From assembly GCA_947252455.1 (NCBI GenBank), contig CAMXVQ010000048.1, positions 1 to 5,833 on the forward strand: DNA of 5,833 nucleotides, given 5' to 3'. The DNA comes from an uncultured Atopobium sp. GTDB taxonomy: Bacteria; Actinomycetota; Coriobacteriia; Coriobacteriales; Atopobiaceae. Both the position numbers and the translations under genes were made by a program. Positions 1 to 5,833 of this stretch are shown one piece after another. A model generated the notes under the pieces. That model made no database searches and was not told the origin of the DNA. It worked only from the letters and a program-made list of their open reading frames with translations. How positions within the stretch are numbered: the first letter of the stretch is position 1; each line of letters opens with the position of its first letter.

Positions 1-1728
1 AATTGTATTGGTATACCAACCGTTGGCGGCGAAATTGCTTTTGATGAATCATATCAAGGAAATCCGCTGGTTAACGTTATGTGCGTTGGTCTCATGAAAA
101 CGTGCGACTTAAAGCTTGGTCGTGCAGCTGGAGCTGGAAATTCTATCATTTATGTAGGCGCAAAAACTGGTCGTGACGGCATTCACGGTGCAACGTTTGC
201 AAGCGAGGAATTTGATACCACTAAAAAGTCTAAGCGTTCTGCTGTTCAAGTAGGAGATCCTTTTATGGAAAAGCTCCTTTTGGAAGCGTGCTTAGATATC
301 ATTACAACCTGTCCTAATGAGTTGGTAGGTATTCAAGACATGGGTGCAGCCGGCCTTGTTTCTTCTAGTTCGGAAATGGCTTCAAAAGCGCATATGGGCA
401 TGGAGCTCAACCTTGATTTTGTTCCTCAGCGCGAAACACATATGACGCCATACGAAATGATGCTCTCCGAATCTCAGGAGCGTATGCTTTTATGTGTTGC
501 AAAAGGTCACGAAGATAAAATTATTCAGATTTGTAAAAAGTACAGCTTGGATGCGGTAAAAATTGGTGAAGTTTGCGAAGGACACCAATATAAGCTGTAT
601 CACAAGGGCAAGCTGGTTGCTGATATTCCTGTTGATGCGTTAAGTGAAGATGCACCTGTATATGAAAATGAGTCGCGCGAGCCTCAGCGTATTGCGCAGG
701 CGCCTCAAGAGCAGTATACGCCCTGCTTTGCCGATGCAACTCAGACGCTTAAGAATCTGTTGGCGACTCCTACCATTGCTTCTAAAAAGCGCGTATACGA
801 AACCTACGATACCATGGTACGTACGTCTACGGTTGTGGGGCCAGGCTCATCAGCTGCAGTTATTCGTGTTCGTGGAACTAACAAAGCGCTTGCCGCTACC
901 ACCGATTGCAACGCGCGCTACATCTATCTTGATCCCTTTGTGGGAGGTCAAATTGCTGTTTGCGAAGCTGCGCGCAATTTAGTGGCAACAGGCGCTGAGC
1001 CTTTGGCAATTACAGATTGTTTAAACTTTGGAAATCCAAAAGATCCCGAGATATTCTACGAAATTAAAGAAAGTGCACGTGGCATTGGCGATGCTTGTTC
1101 TGCCCTTAAAACGCCTGTTGTTTCGGGAAATGTATCGCTTAATAACGAGACAAATGGTCATGCTATTATGCCAACTCCTATGATTGGCATGGTGGGCTTG
1201 ATCGAAGATTTATCGCATATTACTTCCTCTCATTTTAAAACAGCTGGTGATGTAATTTATACGCTTGGCGCAACGAGCGACGATTTTAATGGCTCTGAGC
1301 TGCAAAATCTTGAGTGCGGAAGTGTAAGCGGAAAGCTTTTTGCCTTTGACCTTGAGGCGGAAGTGCATAATCAAGAGCTCATTTTGCGCGCAATTAAAGA
1401 TGGATTTGTTTCTGCATGTACCGACGTGAGCGAAGGTGGACTGGCAGTTGCTTTAAGCGAGTGTTGCTTTGAGCATGGCGTTGGAGCTACGGTTGCGCTT
1501 GATATGCATACGCCGCGCATATTTGCCGAAACGCAATCACGTTTTGTTTTAAGCGTTCCTCAAGATAAGCGTTCTGCGTTTGAGCAAGCCTATGGAGCTC
1601 AATTTAAGCAGGTAGGCTATGTAACCGATGAAGCAGAGTTGCGTATTACCACATTGGATGAGCAGCTGAGTGTTTCCGTGGAAGAGCTTAAGCGCTGCTG
1701 GGAAACAACTATTTCGCGTCACATGTAG
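1..1728 (+). CDS. purL: Phosphoribosylformylglycinamidine synthase subunit PurL (5'-truncated by window)
   Basis: The frame is open from base 1 and encodes 575 residues before a TAG stop. It is the synthetase subunit that uses ATP and glutamine-derived ammonia to turn FGAR into FGAM (step 4, cytosolic). Visible family signatures, in window residue numbers, are the opening NCIGIPTVGGE; QDMGAAGL at about 112-119; PYEMMLSESQERML at about 150-163; DCNARY at about 302-307; ITDCLNFGNP at about 337-346; VSGNVSLNNET at about 374-384; and DVSEGGLAVALSE at about 475-487. The last four belong to the second AIRS-like half. Stand-alone PurL in Bacillus is about 740 residues, so roughly 165 N-terminal residues, including the catalytic His region, lie upstream of the window. 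The internal ATG at 79 is not a real start, because conserved PurL sequence continues upstream of it. The protein ends without a glutaminase domain, so separate PurQ and PurS subunits are expected elsewhere, probably just upstream (inference). purF follows after 14 nt. Confidence 0.97.
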   Translation, partial: NCIGIPTVGGEIAFDESYQGNPLVNVMCVGLMKTCDLKLGRAAGAGNSIIYVGAKTGRDGIHGATFASEEFDTTKKSKRSAVQVGDPFMEKLLLEACLDIITTCPNELVGIQDMGAAGLVSSSSEMASKAHMGMELNLDFVPQRETHMTPYEMMLSESQERMLLCVAKGHEDKIIQICKKYSLDAVKIGEVCEGHQYKLYHKGKLVADIPVDALSEDAPVYENESREPQRIAQAPQEQYTPCFADATQTLKNLLATPTIASKKRVYETYDTMVRTSTVVGPGSSAAVIRVRGTNKALAATTDCNARYIYLDPFVGGQIAVCEAARNLVATGAEPLAITDCLNFGNPKDPEIFYEIKESARGIGDACSALKTPVVSGNVSLNNETNGHAIMPTPMIGMVGLIEDLSHITSSHFKTAGDVIYTLGATSDDFNGSELQNLECGSVSGKLFAFDLEAEVHNQELILRAIKDGFVSACTDVSEGGLAVALSECCFEHGVGATVALDMHTPRIFAETQSRFVLSVPQDKRSAFEQAYGAQFKQVGYVTDEAELRITTLDEQLSVSVEELKRCWETTISRHM

Positions 1729-1732
1729 GAGC

Positions 1733-1737
1733 AGGAG
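1733..1737 (+). promoter_or_regulatory. Ribosome binding site of purF
   Basis: AGGAG lies 5 nt before the purF ATG at 1743 and just after the purL stop. A second AGGAG at 1727-1731 overlaps the purL stop codon. Either would allow ribosomes finishing purL to restart at purF. Confidence 0.8.
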
Positions 1738-1742
1738 ATCAT

Positions 1743-3311
1743 ATGACCGAAACAACTTTTATGCACGAATATGACGCGCAGGCAGGCGAACTTGTAAGCT
1801 GCGATTATCAAGACATTGCCCAAGATGAGCCGCATGAAGAGTGTGGTCTCATTGGTGTGTATCATCACTGTGACGCAAGCCTTTTAAGTTTCTTTGGGCT
1901 TATTGCGTTGCAACATAGAGGTCAAGAAGGCGCAGGGATTGTAAGTTTTACTAACCGCGATAAAGATGGAGCGGCGCAGCCGCGTGTTCATCAAAAACGT
2001 GGTCTTGGGCTGGTGAGTGAAGTTTTTTGTCAGCGTAAGGATTTCTCTGAACTTCCGGGCGATATTGCATTAGGACATGTCCGTTATTCAACTTGTGGTG
2101 ATGCGTCAATTAATAATATTCAGCCATTTGTATTCAGATTTTCGGATATAAATGTAGCGCTTGCGCATAACGGCAATCTTGTAAACAGCACAACACTGCG
2201 AAAACGTCTTGAAGACCAAGGAGCTATTTTTAATTCCACCAGTGACTCAGAGATTTTAATGCATCTTATTCGTCATAGTTCAAAAAGCTCGTTTCATGAG
2301 CAGATAAAAGACGCACTTCTGCAGGTAAAAGGTGGATTTACTTATATTTTAGCAACGGGCGATGAGTTGATTGGTGCCTGTGACCCCTGCGGTTTTAGGC
2401 CTTTGGTTGTAGGAAAACTGGGCGACGGTGCATATTGTATGGCAAGCGAATCGTGCGCGCTTAATCAAATTGGTGCATCATTTTTATTTGATGTTGAGCC
2501 CGGTGAAGTAGTGTTTATTAAAGACGGTCAGGTTACGCGTGAATATTATACAAACCACCATCAACAGGCAATTTGTGCTATGGAGTATATCTACTTTGCG
2601 CGACCCGATTCTGTTATTCACGATGTATGCGTTCATACAGCGCGCAAACGCTCTGGCGAAATTCTTGCGCATGAAGCTCCGTGTCCGCAGGCCGATTTGG
2701 TGATAGGTGTACCCAATTCTTCGCTTTCTGCAGCTATGGGCTATGCTGAAGCGTCGGGCTTGCCTAACGAAATGGGGCTCGTTAAAAATCAGTATATTGG
2801 CAGAACATTTATACAACCTACTCAAGCCGAACGCAGGCGAGGCGTACGCATGAAGTTGTCGGCGGTGCGCAAGATTGTTGAAGGTAAAAGCATCGTGATG
2901 GTTGATGATTCAATTGTGCGTGGCACTACCTCGCGTTTAATTGTTGCACTGCTCTTTGAAGCTGGTGCGCGTGAAGTGCACGTACGCATTGCGAGTCCCG
3001 CTCTTAAATATCCGTGTTTTTATGGAATTAATATTTCTGATACGCGTGAGCTTATTGCAGCAGGTCACAGCCTTGAATATATTAGGTCCTTTATTGGAGC
3101 AACATCACTTGCGTATTTAAGTGAGCAAGGTCTTATTAAAGCGATCGATCTGCATGTAGATGCTCCGTATCAAGGTTTGTGCATGGCGTACTTTAACGGT
3201 GACTATCCAACACGCTTGTTTGACTACGAGCAGGATTACAAAGCCTCTCTTGCCGAGGTAAATCAAGTGCCGCTTAAACATGCTTCGCATATTACCGATC
3301 GTGTCCAATAA
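1743..3311 (+). CDS. purF: Amidophosphoribosyltransferase PurF (propeptide class)
   Basis: 522 residues, ATG to TAA, with AGGAG at 1733-1737 placed 5 nt before the start. It catalyses the committed first step: PRPP plus glutamine gives 5-phosphoribosylamine. The N-terminal Ntn-hydrolase glutaminase domain starts at EECGLIGVY. Cys34 should become the N-terminal nucleophile after self-cleavage of a 33-residue propeptide. LQHRGQEGAG (56-65), GHVRYST (111-117) and AHNGNLVN (141-148) are typical of this domain. The C-terminal phosphoribosyltransferase domain has GVPNSS (322-327), the conserved run from GRTFIQP to VRMKLSAVR, and the PRPP loop VMVDDSIVRGTTS (385-397). Cys278 (in AICAMEY) and Cys425 (in YPCFYG) match two Fe-S ligand positions of the Bacillus enzyme. 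In the third, C-terminal site only Cys480 remains, with Gln477 and Tyr483 at the flanking Cys positions, so a normal [4Fe-4S] cluster is doubtful. ATG at 1761 (Met7) is a possible later start, but it has a poorer ribosome site. Confidence 0.97.
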   Translation: MTETTFMHEYDAQAGELVSCDYQDIAQDEPHEECGLIGVYHHCDASLLSFFGLIALQHRGQEGAGIVSFTNRDKDGAAQPRVHQKRGLGLVSEVFCQRKDFSELPGDIALGHVRYSTCGDASINNIQPFVFRFSDINVALAHNGNLVNSTTLRKRLEDQGAIFNSTSDSEILMHLIRHSSKSSFHEQIKDALLQVKGGFTYILATGDELIGACDPCGFRPLVVGKLGDGAYCMASESCALNQIGASFLFDVEPGEVVFIKDGQVTREYYTNHHQQAICAMEYIYFARPDSVIHDVCVHTARKRSGEILAHEAPCPQADLVIGVPNSSLSAAMGYAEASGLPNEMGLVKNQYIGRTFIQPTQAERRRGVRMKLSAVRKIVEGKSIVMVDDSIVRGTTSRLIVALLFEAGAREVHVRIASPALKYPCFYGINISDTRELIAAGHSLEYIRSFIGATSLAYLSEQGLIKAIDLHVDAPYQGLCMAYFNGDYPTRLFDYEQDYKASLAEVNQVPLKHASHITDRVQ

Positions 3312-3351
3312 CACAGGCGTGCATGTACGAGGTGTTTTGCATCGCAAATGG

Positions 3352-3357
3352 AAAGGA
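3352..3357 (+). promoter_or_regulatory. Ribosome binding site of purM, deciding its start
   Basis: AAAGGA lies 5 nt before ATG 3363. It would be inside the coding region if the upstream in-frame ATG at 3348 were used, and that ATG has no comparable site before it. This favours the 350-residue PurM over the 355-residue reading. Confidence 0.8.
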
Positions 3358-3362
3358 TTCTT

Positions 3363-4415
3363 ATGAGCCAAAATGCATATTCTCAAGCAGGTGTTGATGT
3401 AGAAGCAGGTTATGAAGCTGTATCTCGTATAAAAAAACATGTTCATGCAACATACCGAAAAGAAGTTTTGGGCGATCTAGGTGGCTTTGCTGGTTTGTTT
3501 TCGCTTAAAGACTTTCACTTTGACGATCCCGTTTTAGTTTCGGGAACCGATGGTGTTGGTACCAAAATCCTGTTAGCAAAGCAACTTAATCAACTCGATA
3601 CTGTTGGCATAGACTGTGTTGCTATGTGCGTAAACGATGTTCTTGCGCAAGGCGCTGAGCCCCTGTTTTTCCTCGATTACATAAGCGTGGGCAAAAACTC
3701 GCCTGAACGTATGGAAGCGTTGGTTAAAGGCGTGTGTGAGGGGTGTAAACAAGCAGGAGCTGCGCTTATTGGCGGCGAAATGGCAGAGATGCCTGGTCTG
3801 TACGAATCTGATGAGTTTGATTTAGCAGGCTTTTGTGTGGGCATTGCCGAGCGTCGTGCACTTTTGCATACATCGTTGGTGCACGAGGGTGATGTACTTG
3901 TAGGATTAGCATCCTCGGGTATACATTCAAATGGATTTAGTCTTGTTCGCTCTATTTTAGGTCAATCGCTCTCGCAACATCCTGAGCTTTTGGAGCCTAC
4001 TAAAATCTATGTAAAAAGCGTTCTTCCGCTTGTACAGCAAGGGCTTATTCACGGGATTTCTCATATCACAGGCGGTGGATTTGTTGAAAACATTCCGCGT
4101 ATGTTGCCGCGTGATTTGCGAGCTCATATATACGATGGATCATGGGATAAACCAGCCGTCTTTAGCATGCTTCAAGAGCAGGGTAATCTTGAGTACGCTT
4201 CTATGTTTGAATATTTTAATATGGGCATTGGTCTTGTCCTTTCTATTAGTAAAGACGATGTTCAAAAGGTAATGAATGCTCTAAAAACCGAAGGTGAACG
4301 GGTGTTTGCTATTGGTTGTGTAGAGAAAGCTGATTCCATAGAACATGGCTCATCTGTATATTTACAAGATAGACCACAAATTGTTATAGACGCCAAGACC
4401 TCTGAGGAGCACTAA
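3363..4415 (+). CDS. purM: Phosphoribosylformylglycinamidine cyclo-ligase (AIR synthetase) PurM
   Basis: 350 residues, close to the usual ~345. It uses ATP to close FGAM into the imidazole ring of AIR (step 5), working in the cytosol as a homodimer that shares the AIRS fold with PurL. Family motifs seen: VSGTDGVGTKILLA (59-72), the glycine/aspartate-rich ATP and substrate region; DCVAMCVNDVLAQGAEPLFFLDY (84-106); GAALIGGEMAEMPG (132-145); GLASSGIHSNGFSLVR (181-196); ITGGGFVENIPRMLP (235-249); and YFNMGIGLVL (284-293). An ATG at 3348 lies in the same frame, but the AAAGGA ribosome site at 3352-3357 lies inside that extension. The start at 3363, giving MSQNAYSQAGVD, is therefore preferred. It lies 51 nt after purF and ends 3 nt before purN. 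Nothing in the sequence suggests a defect. Confidence 0.96.
   Translation: MSQNAYSQAGVDVEAGYEAVSRIKKHVHATYRKEVLGDLGGFAGLFSLKDFHFDDPVLVSGTDGVGTKILLAKQLNQLDTVGIDCVAMCVNDVLAQGAEPLFFLDYISVGKNSPERMEALVKGVCEGCKQAGAALIGGEMAEMPGLYESDEFDLAGFCVGIAERRALLHTSLVHEGDVLVGLASSGIHSNGFSLVRSILGQSLSQHPELLEPTKIYVKSVLPLVQQGLIHGISHITGGGFVENIPRMLPRDLRAHIYDGSWDKPAVFSMLQEQGNLEYASMFEYFNMGIGLVLSISKDDVQKVMNALKTEGERVFAIGCVEKADSIEHGSSVYLQDRPQIVIDAKTSEEH
4404..4409 (+). promoter_or_regulatory. Ribosome binding site of purN inside the end of purM
   Basis: GAGGAG falls within the last codons of purM (Glu-Glu region) and is 9 nt before the purN ATG at 4419. Its place within the upstream gene points to translational coupling of purM and purN. 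Confidence 0.75.
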
Positions 4416-4418
4416 GTT

Positions 4419-5015
4419 ATGAAACTTGCTGTTTTTGCATCGGGTTCTGGAACAAATTTTGAAGCTATCTATGATATCTGCTGTCGTCAAACGCGTGTTT
4501 TAGAAATTGCGCTTCTTTTTTGTGACAACCCAAATGCGTATGTGTGTACGCGCGCTAAAAAATTAGGCGTTCCGCTTGAGGTTTTCTCTCCTTGTGATTT
4601 TGCAACGCGTGCAGATTACGAGCAAGCTCTTGTTGCACTTTGCAAGCGCTATAAAATAGATTTTGTGGCATTGGCAGGCTATATGCGTATTTTACATAAA
4701 CCTATGTTGGACGCATTTCCTCAAAAAATCATCAACATTCATCCTGCGCTTTTACCCTCTTTTCCAGGAGCTACAGCTATCGCAGATGCTTTTGCTGCAA
4801 AAGTAAGGATTTCAGGGGTAACCGTTCATTACATTGACGAGGGAATAGACACAGGAACAGTTATAAGTCAAGTGCAAGTTCCTCGCTTTGACAATGATAC
4901 TCTTGATAGTTTTGAAGCGCGTATTCATGAAGCAGAGCATTTGTTATACCCTTCTGTTTTGATAAAAATTGCCTGTAAAAGTACGTTTGATACTGATGAA
5001 CTCGTGAGTGCGTAA
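4419..5015 (+). CDS. purN: Phosphoribosylglycinamide formyltransferase PurN (folate-dependent)
   Basis: 198 residues, the usual length for the family (about 190-215). It transfers a formyl group from 10-formyltetrahydrofolate to GAR, giving FGAR (step 3). The N-terminus MKLAVFASGSGTNFEAI carries the phosphate-binding SGSGTN loop at residues 9-13. AGYMRIL (86-92) lines the folate side. The catalytic triad of the family is in place: Asn106 and His108 within INIHPALLPSF, and Asp144 within HYIDEGIDTGTVI. The C-terminus (HEAEHLLYPSVL) is also typical. Its ATG lies 3 nt after the purM stop, and its ribosome site GAGGAG lies inside the last purM codons, so translation is probably coupled to purM (inference). 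In Bacillus subtilis purH follows purN; here a 9-bp tandem repeat and then purD follow. Confidence 0.96.
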   Translation: MKLAVFASGSGTNFEAIYDICCRQTRVLEIALLFCDNPNAYVCTRAKKLGVPLEVFSPCDFATRADYEQALVALCKRYKIDFVALAGYMRILHKPMLDAFPQKIINIHPALLPSFPGATAIADAFAAKVRISGVTVHYIDEGIDTGTVISQVQVPRFDNDTLDSFEARIHEAEHLLYPSVLIKIACKSTFDTDELVSA

Positions 5016-5027
5016 TATATCGTGTAC

Positions 5028-5090
5028 GAAGCACAAGAAGCACAAGAAGCACAAGAAGCACAAGAAGCACAAGAAGCACAAGAAGCACGA
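5028..5090 (+). repeat. 9-bp tandem repeat (minisatellite), 7 copies, between purN and purD
   Basis: The unit GAAGCACAA is repeated head to tail: six perfect copies at 5028-5081, and a seventh at 5082-5090 that ends GAAGCACGA. The array fills most of the 86-nt gap between the purN stop and the purD ATG, and its last base is the first base of the AAAGGA ribosome site. The unit is a multiple of three and contains no stop codon in any of six frames, so long but meaningless ORFs of Lys-His-Lys, Glu-Ala-Gln or Cys-Ala-Ser type run through it. Near-perfect copies imply recent expansion or ongoing slippage (inference). A role in tuning purD expression is possible but not shown. Confidence 0.97.
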
Positions 5091-5095
5091 AAGGA
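5090..5095 (+). promoter_or_regulatory. Ribosome binding site of purD, abutting the repeat
   Basis: AAAGGA, 6 nt before the purD ATG. Its first A is the last base of the seventh repeat copy, so changes in repeat number alter only what lies upstream of the site and leave its spacing to the start unchanged. Confidence 0.8.
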
Positions 5096-5101
5096 TGTCT
5101 C

Positions 5102-5833
5102 ATGGACATATTGGTTGTAGGTTCTGGTGGACGCGAACACGCCTTAGCGCGCTCGTTTGCGAAATCGCCTCACGTGACACACGTTTTTTGCGCACCTGGT
5201 AATCCAGGCATGTGCGCTGAAAAGATATCATGTGTTCCAATTTCTCAAGATGACTTTAAGGGATTAGCCGATTTTTGCGTACAACATAACATCGATTGGA
5301 CATTTGTTGGACCCGAGTTACCTCTCTTTTCTGGCATTGTTGATTATTTTGAGGCACGCGGGCTCAAAATTTTTGGCCCAACTCAAAAAGCTGCACAAAT
5401 AGAATCATCAAAATCATTTGCTAAAGACTTGATGGAAGCACATCACATTCCTACGGCAAAATATTCAGTTCATACCTCTTATGAAAGTGCATTAGATGCT
5501 GTAAAAAAACAGTGTGTCACCTCGTCTCATTTTGCTCCTATTGTTATTAAAGCCGACGGTCCAGCGGCAGGTAAAGGGGTTATTATTGCTCGTACTTTAC
5601 ACGACGCAGACCAAGCGCTTCAAGAAATATTTACACTTCATGAGTTTGGAAGCCAAACAAAAGTGGTTCTTGAAGAGTTCCTTGAAGGTCCTGAGTTTTC
5701 GTTCTTTACTCTTGTATATGGCAATAGTCGTATCTATTTACCCTGTGCACAAGATTTCAAGCGCCAAGGTACGGGAGATACTGGCTTAAATACAGGAGGC
5801 ATGGGCGCGTATACGCCTGTTCCCTTCGTAACA
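5102..5833 (+). CDS. purD: Phosphoribosylamine-glycine ligase (GAR synthetase) PurD (3'-truncated by window)
   Basis: 244 codons from ATG to the window edge with no stop; the full enzyme is about 420-430 residues, so a little over half is present. It joins glycine to phosphoribosylamine with ATP to make GAR (step 2). Seen: the N-terminal Rossmann-like substrate domain MDILVVGSGGREHALA (1-16) and APGNPGM (31-37); TFVGPELPLFSGIVDYF (67-83); and the ATP-grasp region with FGPTQKAAQIESSKSFAK (91-108), VIKADGPAAGKGV (148-160), VVLEEFLEGPEFSFF (188-202), and CAQDFKRQGTGDTG running into NTGGMGAYTP (215-239). AAAGGA at 5090-5095 sits 6 nt before the ATG and fixes the start. An earlier ATG at 5095 overlaps that ribosome site and is out of frame. 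Pro154 stands where most PurD proteins have Leu (ADGLAAGKG); otherwise the gene looks normal. The 9-bp repeat ends right at its ribosome site. Confidence 0.96.
   Translation, partial: MDILVVGSGGREHALARSFAKSPHVTHVFCAPGNPGMCAEKISCVPISQDDFKGLADFCVQHNIDWTFVGPELPLFSGIVDYFEARGLKIFGPTQKAAQIESSKSFAKDLMEAHHIPTAKYSVHTSYESALDAVKKQCVTSSHFAPIVIKADGPAAGKGVIIARTLHDADQALQEIFTLHEFGSQTKVVLEEFLEGPEFSFFTLVYGNSRIYLPCAQDFKRQGTGDTGLNTGGMGAYTPVPFVT

Noticed and set aside
79..81. ATG at 79 as the purL start
   Set aside because: The upstream 26 codons (NCIGIPTVGGE and on) are conserved PurL sequence in the same frame, so the gene begins before the window.
3336..3348. Small hairpin TTTGC-ATC-GCAAA in the purF-purM gap, considered as a terminator or attenuator
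   Set aside because: The stem is only 5 bp and AT-rich, with no run of T after it. It lies just before the purM ribosome site, where termination would break the operon.
4987..5018. Possible sigma-70 promoter for purD: TTGATA at 4987-4992 and TAATAT at 5013-5018
   Set aside because: The spacer is 20 nt, longer than the usual 16-18, and both boxes are imperfect and partly inside purN. Chance matches are likely in this AT-rich stretch.
5028..5090. CRISPR array or iteron-type replication or protein-binding repeats
   Set aside because: The units are 9 bp with no spacers and no palindromy, and they sit inside a gene cluster with no cas or replication gene in view. A simple tandem repeat explains them.
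5095..5097. ATG at 5095 as a purD start
   Set aside because: It is in a different frame from the conserved MDILVVGSGGREHA sequence and overlaps the AAAGGA ribosome site.
4861..5140. Reverse-strand ORFs with Val-Leu-Leu or Cys-Ala-Ser repeats that could look like a membrane or cysteine-rich peptide
   Set aside because: They are the complement of the 9-bp repeat plus the antisense of purN; there is no start context and no recognisable protein.
5008..5202. Small ORF starting at GTG 5008, with Lys-His-Lys repeats, overlapping the end of purN and the start of purD
   Set aside because: No ribosome site stands before the GTG, its body is the stop-free 9-bp repeat, and its second half is the out-of-frame reading of purD.

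Overview
This window is a stretch of a bacterial de novo purine (IMP) biosynthesis operon. All genes lie on the + strand and are tightly packed: purL (5' end cut off by the window), purF, purM, purN and purD (3' end cut off). The gene gaps are 14, 51, 3 and 86 nt, so one polycistronic message is likely. No promoter, terminator, riboswitch, RNA gene, CRISPR array or mobile element was found. Any operon promoter or leader would lie upstream of purL, outside the window.

Organism: purL is the short, stand-alone form without a fused glutaminase domain. purF is the Bacillus-like (propeptide) class, and the starts carry good Shine-Dalgarno sequences (AGGAG, AAAGGA, GAGGAG). GC looks to be in the mid-40s by eye. 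This fits a Gram-positive bacterium, either Bacillota or a low-GC actinobacterium such as a Coriobacteriia member. The sequence alone does not let me name the genus.

Layout: 1-1728 is purL, step 4 (FGAR to FGAM). 1743-3311 is purF, step 1 (PRPP to phosphoribosylamine). 3363-4415 is purM, step 5 (FGAM to AIR). 4419-5015 is purN, step 3 (GAR to FGAR). 5028-5090 is a perfect-to-near-perfect 9-bp tandem repeat with seven copies. 5102-5833 is purD, step 2 (phosphoribosylamine to GAR). Together these cover steps 1 to 5, from PRPP to AIR.

Points worth a second look: (a) the 9-bp, T-free minisatellite that ends exactly where the purD ribosome binding site begins; (b) a PurF that keeps the autoprocessing Cys of the Bacillus class but has only one Cys where Bacillus has a C-x-x-C-x-x-C cluster motif; (c) purN followed directly by purD, with no purH between them. 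Otherwise this is ordinary housekeeping metabolism, and I see no sign of an undescribed system.
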